Shown one piece after another: positions 49,196 to 56,465 of a stretch of 64,000 nt of DNA. Positions within the stretch are counted from its first letter, which is position 1; every line of letters starts with the position of its first letter. The position numbers and the translations under genes were made by a program. Source of the DNA: Actinomycetes bacterium (GTDB lineage: Bacteria; Actinomycetota; Acidimicrobiia; Acidimicrobiales; Microtrichaceae). The stretch is taken from the NCBI GenBank assembly GCA_029782335.1, contig JAKOVA010000259.1, positions 1 to 64,000 on the forward strand. Reading direction: 5' to 3'. The notes beneath the pieces were generated by a model. The model made no database searches. It was not told the DNA's origin and was given only the letters and a program-made list of their open reading frames with translations.

Positions 49196-49303
49196 ATGGC
49201 AGACGAACAGCGTTCGGGACACCCACCCGGCAAAGCAGCGGTGCTCCTGATCGTGGTTCTGGCGCTGGTGGTGGCCTTGGCCTACTTCAGCACCATTCGC
49301 TGA
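49196..49303 (+). CDS. Small single-TM membrane protein (35 aa)
   Basis: Reads MADEQRSGHPPGKAAVLLIVVLALVVALAYFSTIR; placed between divergent promoter and globin gene; below the ORF-track length cutoff. Confidence 0.6.
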   Translation: MADEQRSGHPPGKAAVLLIVVLALVVALAYFSTIR

Positions 49304-49344
49304 CGTTCGAGACACCTTGCGATTCGAGAGATGGGAGGCGAGCG

Positions 49345-49770
49345 ATGACCGCAGGACCAATTCGACCGGAACCGTCCTTCGACCTCGACAGCCCCGCCGA
49401 GGTTGCCGAGATGGTGCGGCGCTTCTACTTCGACGTCGCGCAAGACGCGCTCCTCGGGCCCATCTACGACCAGGTCGCGGGCGTCGACTGGGCCACCCAC
49501 ATCCCGAAGCTCACGTCGTTTTGGTGTCGTGCCCTCTTCGGGATGCCGGGCTATGACGGCAACGTCCTGCGGGCGCACCGGGCAGTGAACGCGAAGGCCC
49601 CGTTCCGGGTCGAGCATTTCGAGCGCTGGGTCGACCTGTTCTGCGAGACGGTCGACACCGGATGGGTCGGTCCCACGGCCGAACTGGCGAAGTCGGTGGC
49701 CCGCAACGCGGCGGAGACCCAGTGCCGCAAGCTCGTCGGCACCGAGCTCACCGCGTCCCTCGTCGCCTGA
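49345..49770 (+). CDS. Truncated hemoglobin (group III-like)
   Basis: FYFDVAQDALLGPIYDQV, HIPKLTSFWCRALFGMPGYDGN, AHRAV, FERWVDLF pattern. Confidence 0.85.
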   Translation: MTAGPIRPEPSFDLDSPAEVAEMVRRFYFDVAQDALLGPIYDQVAGVDWATHIPKLTSFWCRALFGMPGYDGNVLRAHRAVNAKAPFRVEHFERWVDLFCETVDTGWVGPTAELAKSVARNAAETQCRKLVGTELTASLVA

Positions 49771-49775
49771 CCCTT

Positions 49776-49833
49776 CTCCCGAACTTTGGGTCCACCGTCC
49801 CGAATCCGGTGACCTCGACCCAAAGTTCGGGAG
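49776..49833. repeat. Palindromic element copy 1 (17-bp perfect arms, 24-nt spacer with inner stem)
   Basis: CTCCCGAACTTTGGGTC caccgtcccgaatccggtgacctc GACCCAAAGTTCGGGAG. Confidence 0.95.
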
Positions 49834-49846
49834 CGCCGACGAACCC

Positions 49847-49902
49847 CCCGAACTTTGGGTCCACCGTCCCGAATCCGGTGACCTCGACCCAAAGTTCGGG
49901 AG
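49847..49902. repeat. Palindromic element copy 2, identical core to copy 1, 69-bp period
   Basis: CCCGAACTTTGGGTCCACCGTCCCGAATCCGGTGACCTCGACCCAAAGTTCGGGAG identical to copy 1. Confidence 0.95.
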
Positions 49903-50034
49903 CGGGTCCGACTCGGGGTGGGGCAGGACTGCGAATTCGGGGCGCGAGTGGCGGTGTCGACCCCCGATGCGGCTACAGTCATCCCCTCGCAGCCCAGCTG
50001 CACTGACATACCTGCGGCACGCCGCGGGGTCAAC

Positions 50035-50109
50035 GGTCCCGTGGTGCAGCTTGGAGTGCACGCCGGCCTGTCAAGCCGGAGGTCGCGGGTTCAAATCCCG
50101 TCGGGACCG
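50035..50109 (+). tRNA. tRNA-Asp (anticodon GTC)
   Basis: Acceptor GGTCCCG/CGGGACC, anticodon loop CTGTCAA, T-loop TTCAAAT. Confidence 0.95.
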
Positions 50110-50149
50110 CTCTGTTCGACCATCGCATCGGCGAATGGTCGCGCAGCCC

Positions 50150-50222
50150 GGTCGGGTAGCTCAGTTGGCAGAGCGACCGCCTGAAAAGCGGTAGGTCACC
50201 GGATCGACGCCGGTCCCGACCA
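50150..50222 (+). tRNA. tRNA-Phe (anticodon GAA), atypical T-loop
   Basis: Acceptor GGTCGGG/CCCGACC, anticodon loop CTGAAAA, T-stem ACCGG/CCGGT with loop ATCGACG. Confidence 0.9.
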
Positions 50223-50230
50223 CAGTCATC

Positions 50231-50257
50231 GGAACCCCCCGCTCCGGCGGGGGTTCC
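50231..50257 (+). terminator. Hairpin after tRNA-Phe
   Basis: GGAACCCCC / GGGGGTTCC arms. Confidence 0.6.
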
Positions 50258-50294
50258 GCATCGCTGCCGAGGTGGGATTCCTACACTCCCGACA

Positions 50295-51074
50295 ATGACA
50301 CGCCGGGACCGACCACCGCCCTCCGCGATGGTGCGTCTCGCCGCCTCGGTCGCCGCCGGGGTGCTCACCGCGCTCCTCGTCGGTCGCGTCACCCACGCGA
50401 CGATGGCGACGCTCAGCGGCATCGCGGTGACCGAGGGGGTCTTCGTCGTGTCCGGCTGGGCCGTTCTCTGGCCGCTCACCGCGGCCGGAACCCGCACGAA
50501 TGCTCGACGAGAGGACTTCCGGCCCGCCACCGAAGAACTCATCGTCGTCGCCATCGCCCTCGGGGCGCTCTTCGGCATCGGTGCCCTCATCGCGCAGCGC
50601 GGGTCGAACCTCGGTCAGGCCGCAACCGCGCTCGGTGCGGTTGCCCTCGCCTGGGCGGCGCTCCACCTGATGTACGCCGCCCGATACGCGGGGCTCTACT
50701 ACCGCACGACCACCGGCGACGACACGACCACCGGCGACGACACGACCGCCGGCGACACACACGCCGCCGACGACACACACGCCGCCGACATGACCAGCGA
50801 GACCGGCGTGACCAGCGAGACCGGCGTGACCGGCGATGAGGCCCGCAACCGCGACGGCGCCGCGATCGACTTCAACTCCCCCGAAGCCCCGTCGTATCGG
50901 GACTTCCTCTACTTCTCCTACAACCTCGGAATGACCTACCAGGTGTCCGACACTGCGGTGCGCAGCTCAGCGGTCCGCCAGGTCGTGCTCCGACATTGCC
51001 TGCTGTCGTACCTCTTCGGCACCGGCATCGTCGCCACCACGATCAACCTCGTCGTCCAGGTGGCGACCCGCTGA
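50295..51074 (+). CDS. DUF1345-like membrane protein with internal tandem-repeat linker
   Basis: [42 protein letters not shown]-terminal signature; 4+ TM helices. Confidence 0.75.
   Translation: MTRRDRPPPSAMVRLAASVAAGVLTALLVGRVTHATMATLSGIAVTEGVFVVSGWAVLWPLTAAGTRTNARREDFRPATEELIVVAIALGALFGIGALIAQRGSNLGQAATALGAVALAWAALHLMYAARYAGLYYRTTTGDDTTTGDDTTAGDTHAADDTHAADMTSETGVTSETGVTGDEARNRDGAAIDFNSPEAPSYRDFLYFSYNLGMTYQVSDTAVRSSAVRQVVLRHCLLSYLFGTGIVATTINLVVQVATR
50706..50835 (+). repeat. In-frame short tandem repeats within the DUF1345-like gene
   Basis: Encodes TTTGDD x2-3, HAADDT x2, TSETGV x2 in succession. Confidence 0.9.
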
Positions 51075-51085
51075 GCGCCGGCCGC

Positions 51086-51796
51086 TCAACCCAGCAACGA
51101 CGCGGCCAGCTCGAGATGCGAGCTGATGACGAGATCGCCATCGGGTCGTTCCGAGCGGTCGTCGTACAGGCCGGCGTAGCGAACCGCCGTCCAACCCGCG
51201 GCGCGGGCTCCCGCGACGTCGGTTCGGCGGAGATCACCGACGTGCGCCATCGGGCCCGTCACCGCCAGCGCCTCACGAGCGTGGTCGAAGATGCGCCGGT
51301 CGGGCTTGTAACAGCCGACTTCGTCGGAGAACGACCAGGCGTCGAAATGGGCGAGGAGCCCGTGGTGATCGAGATAGCGCCGCAAGGCGCTCGAGGGGGT
51401 CCATCCGACATCGCAGATGATCCCGACCCGTACACCCGCGGAACGCAGTGCCTCGAGCGCATCGCCGATCTCCGGGGCCGTGGTGACCACCGTCGGGTCC
51501 AACCCGGAGTGCAACGCGGCAACCATCTCGTCGGCCAATCGGGGCGAGTCGACCCCGACGACGGTGAGGAACCGTTCGACGAGCGCTGCGGGCGACACCA
51601 CCCGATTCGCAACCCACTCCTGGTCGAACCAGCCGTACACGTCGCCCATCGCCCGCTCGATGACCGCTTGATCGACCTCGAACCCGGCGTCGCGCAGCAT
51701 CGACGCCCACAGCCGCTCACGCGGTGATCGATTGACGCCCTCTGCGATCAGCGTGTTCCAGAAGTCGAACGTGACCGCTTCGAGCGCCGGCGCCAT
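51086..51796 (-). CDS. HAD-superfamily hydrolase
   Basis: TFDFWNTL and VGDLRRTDVAGARAAGW motifs. Confidence 0.88.
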   Translation of the reverse strand: MAPALEAVTFDFWNTLIAEGVNRSPRERLWASMLRDAGFEVDQAVIERAMGDVYGWFDQEWVANRVVSPAALVERFLTVVGVDSPRLADEMVAALHSGLDPTVVTTAPEIGDALEALRSAGVRVGIICDVGWTPSSALRRYLDHHGLLAHFDAWSFSDEVGCYKPDRRIFDHAREALAVTGPMAHVGDLRRTDVAGARAAGWTAVRYAGLYDDRSERPDGDLVISSHLELAASLLG

Positions 51797-51798
51797 GT

Positions 51799-53202
51799 TC
51801 AGCTGCCCCGACAGACACCGTCGGCCCGAGCGGCGTCTCGGGTCGCCGCCGCCACCGCCGGCACCACCCGGCCGTCGAAGACCGACGGGATGATGAAGTC
51901 CGGGCGGAGCTCGTCACCGACCACCGACGCGATGGCGTGCGCGGCGGCGACCTTCATGTGCTCGGTGACCCGTCGGGCACCAGCATCGAGCGCCCCTCGG
52001 AAAACCCCGGGAAATGCCAGCACGTTGTTGATCTGATTCGGGAAGTCGGAGCGGCCGGTGGCGATGACCGGGCAGATGTCACGAATCAACTCCGGCCGGA
52101 TCTCGGGGTCGGGGTTTGCCATCGCGAACACGATCGGCTCCGCGGCCATGGACTTCACGTCGTCGGCGGTGATGAGGTTCGGGCCCGACAGCCCGATGAA
52201 GACGTCCGCGCCCGGCAGCACGTCGGACAGTGAGCCACGCACGTTGTCGGGGTTGGTGTTCTCGGCGAACCACTGCTTCGACGAGTTCAGGCCCTCACGG
52301 CCTTCGTACACCGAACCCTGTCGATCGGCGCCGATGATGTTGCGGACCCCGGCACCCATGAGGATCTTCGACACCGCGACACCGGCTGCGCCGACGCCGG
52401 CCACCACGACCTTGATGTCCTCGTGACGCTTGTCGACGATGCGCAGCGCGTTGTGCAACGCAGCGAGCGTCACGATCGCGGTGCCGTGCTGGTCGTCGTG
52501 GAACACGGGAATGTCGAGCATCTCGTCGAGACGCGCCTCGACCTCGAAGGCGCCCGGCGCAGCGATGTCCTCGAGGTTCACGCCGCCGAAAGTCGGCTCC
52601 AACTTCATGACGAAGTCGATGATCTCCTCGGGGTCTTTCGTGTTGATGCAGATCGGGAACGCGTCGACTCCGGCGAAGTGCTTGAAGAGCAGCGCCTTGC
52701 CCTCCATGACCGGCATCGCCGCGTACGGCCCAATGTCGCCGAGGCCCAACACGGCGGTTCCGTCGCTGACGATGGCGACCGTGTTGCGTTTGATGGTCAG
52801 CTCGTGGGCGAGGGTCTCGTCCTTGGCGATCGCCATGCACACCCGAGCGACGCCGGGGGTGTACGCCATCGAGAGGTCGTCGACGTCGGACACCGGAGCG
52901 AGTGACAACACCTCGATCTTGCCGCCCTCGTGCATCGTGAAGGTGCGGTCTTCCCACTCGAGGATCTCGAGGCCGTCCACCGCTTCGATCGCGGCCCGGA
53001 CCTCCGCCTGATGCGCTTCGGAACTGCAGTCCACCACGACGTCTTCGTCGAGGTAGGCGGTCTTGACCTCGAACCCCTCGAGGGCCCGGATGTTGCCGCC
53101 GACCTCACCGATCGCGATTGCGAGGTGGCCGAGCATCCCCGGCCGGTTCTCCATTCGAACGCGGATGCGGATGGAGTAGGCGGGCGTCGGAGAATCGGGC
53201 AC
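51799..53202 (-). CDS. NAD(P)-dependent malic enzyme with N-terminal ACT domain
   Basis: MENRPGMLGHLAIAIGEVGGN (ACT), SMAYTPGVARVC, FHDDQHGTAIV, GLSGPNLIT motifs; GTG start at 53202 proposed. Confidence 0.93.
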   Translation of the reverse strand: MPDSPTPAYSIRIRVRMENRPGMLGHLAIAIGEVGGNIRALEGFEVKTAYLDEDVVVDCSSEAHQAEVRAAIEAVDGLEILEWEDRTFTMHEGGKIEVLSLAPVSDVDDLSMAYTPGVARVCMAIAKDETLAHELTIKRNTVAIVSDGTAVLGLGDIGPYAAMPVMEGKALLFKHFAGVDAFPICINTKDPEEIIDFVMKLEPTFGGVNLEDIAAPGAFEVEARLDEMLDIPVFHDDQHGTAIVTLAALHNALRIVDKRHEDIKVVVAGVGAAGVAVSKILMGAGVRNIIGADRQGSVYEGREGLNSSKQWFAENTNPDNVRGSLSDVLPGADVFIGLSGPNLITADDVKSMAAEPIVFAMANPDPEIRPELIRDICPVIATGRSDFPNQINNVLAFPGVFRGALDAGARRVTEHMKVAAAHAIASVVGDELRPDFIIPSVFDGRVVPAVAAATRDAARADGVCRGS

Positions 53203-53242
53203 GATCGGCGAGCCTACCGACGCGTCGCTTTCCGGGGCACGC

Positions 53243-53830
53243 TCAGGAGCCCACGTCGTAGGGGAACCCGAGGTCGGGAGCGGTGACCAAGGCAACGAAG
53301 GGCACACCCGCCTCGGCCGCGTAGCCGGCTGCGGTGCCGCCACGATCGACCAGCGACAACACCAGGATCGGCTCGGCGCCGAACTCGCGAACCACGGCGC
53401 ACGCCTCGGCGATGGTGGTCCCCCGCGAGGTGGTGTCCTCGGTGATCACGACCTTGTCACCCGCTCGCAACGCGCCCGCGACCCGGCCGGTCACGCCGTG
53501 GTCCTTCGCCTCCTTGCGGATGGTGAAGCTCCGAAGTCGTCGGCCTCTCGTTGCGCCGACCGCGGCGACGCCGTAGGCGACCGGGTCCGCGCCAACGGTC
53601 ATCCCGCCGATCGCGGTGGCCTCCGCCGGGATGACCGCGAGCGCTGCGTCGGCCATCAACACCACCCCGTCGGGGTCGCACGCCGTCTGCTTCGAGTCGA
53701 GGAACCATGAGCTCTTCGCCCCCGATTTGAGGGTGAAGTCTCCGCGGCGCACGGAGTGTGCCTGCAGGTGCGCCACCAACTCGGGGTGGCCGTTGGACTG
53801 TGGAGGCGACGCGGGATCGTTCATCGCCAC
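53243..53830 (-). CDS. pyrE: Orotate phosphoribosyltransferase
   Basis: FTLKSGAKSSWFLDSKQTACDP and VVITEDTTSRGTTI PRPP motif. Confidence 0.93.
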   Translation of the reverse strand: MAMNDPASPPQSNGHPELVAHLQAHSVRRGDFTLKSGAKSSWFLDSKQTACDPDGVVLMADAALAVIPAEATAIGGMTVGADPVAYGVAAVGATRGRRLRSFTIRKEAKDHGVTGRVAGALRAGDKVVITEDTTSRGTTIAEACAVVREFGAEPILVLSLVDRGGTAAGYAAEAGVPFVALVTAPDLGFPYDVGS

Positions 53831-54852
53831 CTGACGCCACGCTCGCCGACGACCACGTCGCCGATGACCTGGCCGCGGCGGCCGGCGGCGGCCACCACGT
53901 CGAGGGTGTGGCCGGCAGCCTCGGCGGGAACGGCGATCACGAGGCCGATCCCCAGGTTGAACACCTTCGCCATCTCGTCGTCGCTCACCTCACCGAGGCG
54001 TTGGATCTCACCGAAGATTCGGGGTGGTTCCCATGACGAGCGGTCAACGACCGCTCGTGCACCCTCGGGCAGGACCCGCACCAGGTTCCCGGCGAGCCCG
54101 CCGCCGGTCACGTGCGCGATCGCGTGAACCTCGACCTCGTCGAGCAGGGCGCGCACGGCGGGGGCATAGATCACCGACGGCACGAGCAGTTCGTCGCCGA
54201 CGCTCGGAGCGTCGTGCCCGTCCCACGCCGGGTCGTCAACGCTGCGGCCGGCCAACTCGAACAGCACGTGTCGCGCCAATGAGTAGCCGTTGGAGCGCAA
54301 CCCCGGTGAGCTCAGCCCGATCAGGACGTCGCCCGGGGTGACTGCGGAGCCGTCGATGATGCGGCTGCGTTCGACCGCGCCGACCGCGAAGCCGACCAGA
54401 TCGAACTCCCCGGGCTCCATCGCTCCGGGATGCTCCGCCATCTCTCCGCCGACGAGCGCACAACCGGCTTGGCGGCACCCCTCCGCGACACCGGCGACGA
54501 GGGAGGTCACGTGATCGGGGTCGAGGCGACCGATGGAGATGTAGTCCAGGAAGAACAGCGGCTCCGCGCCCTGGCAGATCAGGTCGTCGACACACATGGC
54601 GACGAGGTCGATCCCGATCGTGTCGTATCGGCCGACCGCGGTCGCGACCATCGCCTTGGTGCCCACCCCGTCGGTGGTCGACACGAGCACCGGGTCGCTG
54701 AATCGGTCGCCCAAGGCGAACAGTCCCCCGAACCCGCCGATGCCACCGATGACCTCGGGACGGGTGGTGGAGCGCACGAGGTCGCCGATGCGGCGCACTG
54801 CCTCCTCACCGGCGTCGATGGAGACACCGGCAGCTTCGTAGGTGGCACCCAT
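53821..54852 (-). CDS. purM: Phosphoribosylformylglycinamidine cyclo-ligase
   Basis: TTDGVGTKAMVA, AMCVDDLICQGAEPLFFLDYI, HVTGGGLAGNL motifs. Confidence 0.96.
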   Translation of the reverse strand: MGATYEAAGVSIDAGEEAVRRIGDLVRSTTRPEVIGGIGGFGGLFALGDRFSDPVLVSTTDGVGTKAMVATAVGRYDTIGIDLVAMCVDDLICQGAEPLFFLDYISIGRLDPDHVTSLVAGVAEGCRQAGCALVGGEMAEHPGAMEPGEFDLVGFAVGAVERSRIIDGSAVTPGDVLIGLSSPGLRSNGYSLARHVLFELAGRSVDDPAWDGHDAPSVGDELLVPSVIYAPAVRALLDEVEVHAIAHVTGGGLAGNLVRVLPEGARAVVDRSSWEPPRIFGEIQRLGEVSDDEMAKVFNLGIGLVIAVPAEAAGHTLDVVAAAGRRGQVIGDVVVGERGVRWR

Positions 54853-56420
54853 CAGTTGCGCGGTGGTGCGTCGGCGCTCACCAGAACCGTCGGCGCTGCG
54901 GCGGGTCGGTCGGCGGCGGCGGGTCGGTCTGCGGGCATCTCCAGCACCGCCTTCGACAGGGAGACCGGAACTTCCACCGGATACTCGCCGGTGAGGCACG
55001 CGTTGCAGAACCCGGCGGTCGGTGCGCCGGTCGCGGCGACGAGACGGTCGAGGGTCAGGTAGGCGAGCGAGTCGACGTCGAGGTAGGTGCGGATCTCTTC
55101 GACGTCCATGTTGGCCGCCAGCAACTCGCCCCGGGTGCCGGTATCCATGCCGTAGAAGCACGGCCAGCGGTACGGCGGCGAGGAGACCCGGAGGTGCACC
55201 TCGCGAGCTCCCGCCTCACGCAACATCGAGATCATCGCCCGCGTCGTCGTGCCACGGACGATCGAATCGTCGACCACCACCAAACGCTGGCCGGCGATGT
55301 TCTCGCGCAACGGGTTCAACTTCATCCGCACGCCCAGCGCCCGCATCTCCTGGGTCGGCGCGATGAAGGTCCGACCGATGTAGCGGTTCTTGACGAGGGC
55401 GTGACCGAACGGCGTCCCGGAACGGCGGCTGAAGCCCTCGGCGGCGGGGATGCCCGACTCCGGCACCCCAACGACCAGGTCCGCCTCGACGGGCGCCTGT
55501 TCCGCAAGCTGCTCGCCCATCCGAACCCGCGCCTGGTGCACGTTGCGGCCGTAGAGGGTGCTGTCAGGTCGAGCGAAGTAGACGAACTCGAAGAGGCACA
55601 GTTTCGGGTCGATCCGCTCGGGCGGGAACGGCCGCTCGGAGCGGACGCCGTCGTGATCGATGATCACCATCTCGCCCGGGTCGAGCTCGCGAACGAAGTG
55701 TGCGCCGACGATGTCGAGCGCCGGGGTCTCCGACGCGAGCACCCAGCCACCATCGAGGCGGCCGAGACACAGCGGCCGGAAACCGTTCGGGTCACGCACC
55801 CCGATGATGCGGTTCGCGTCCATGAGCACAAGCGAGAAGGCGCCTTCGAGGCGGGGCAGGACCGCAGCGAGCGCTCCCTCGAGCTCGTGGCCCTCGCAGC
55901 GAGGCGCCGCGACGAGGTGGCCGGTCAGCAGCTCGGCCAGCAGATCCGTGTCCGAGGTGACGGTGCCGGGAAGCATCCCCGCCTCCTCGGCGAGTGCAGC
56001 CGTGTTGGTGAGGTTCCCGTTGTGACCCAACGCGAACTGCGTGTGGCCCATGTCGCGGAAAACGGGCTGCGCGTTGCGCCAGGCGGATGAGCCGGTGGTC
56101 GAGTATCGGGTGTGGCCGATACCCAGATCGCCGTCGAGGGCCGCGAGCGTCCGGTCGGAGAAGACCGTCGAGACGAGCCCCATGTCTTTCTGCACGGTGA
56201 TGGCCTCACCGTCGCTCGTGGCGATGCCCGCGGACTCCTGTCCGCGGTGTTGCAGGGCGAACAATCCCAGGTAGCAGAGGTGCGCTACGGACTTGCCTGG
56301 TGCGTGAACCGCGAAGACGCCGCACGCCTCGCGCGGCTTACCGCCATCGGCGAGGTCGCGGTCGGTGAGGACCACGCTGCCGCCCTCGACGGGAGTGGGG
56401 GGATGGGCGGGCTCGCTCAT
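54852..56420 (-). CDS. purF: Amidophosphoribosyltransferase
   Basis: EACGVFAVHAPG, LQHRGQESAGI, VVVDDSIVRGTTTRAMI motifs. Confidence 0.96.
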   Translation of the reverse strand: MSEPAHPPTPVEGGSVVLTDRDLADGGKPREACGVFAVHAPGKSVAHLCYLGLFALQHRGQESAGIATSDGEAITVQKDMGLVSTVFSDRTLAALDGDLGIGHTRYSTTGSSAWRNAQPVFRDMGHTQFALGHNGNLTNTAALAEEAGMLPGTVTSDTDLLAELLTGHLVAAPRCEGHELEGALAAVLPRLEGAFSLVLMDANRIIGVRDPNGFRPLCLGRLDGGWVLASETPALDIVGAHFVRELDPGEMVIIDHDGVRSERPFPPERIDPKLCLFEFVYFARPDSTLYGRNVHQARVRMGEQLAEQAPVEADLVVGVPESGIPAAEGFSRRSGTPFGHALVKNRYIGRTFIAPTQEMRALGVRMKLNPLRENIAGQRLVVVDDSIVRGTTTRAMISMLREAGAREVHLRVSSPPYRWPCFYGMDTGTRGELLAANMDVEEIRTYLDVDSLAYLTLDRLVAATGAPTAGFCNACLTGEYPVEVPVSLSKAVLEMPADRPAAADRPAAAPTVLVSADAPPRN

Positions 56421-56465
56421 CTCCCCCCATGGTGTCACAACGTCGTCACCATTCGGTAACGGAGC

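Noticed and set aside
49776-49904. Possible CRISPR array
   Set aside because: Only two repeat units with no true variable spacer series and no cas genes; better described as tandem palindromic elements.
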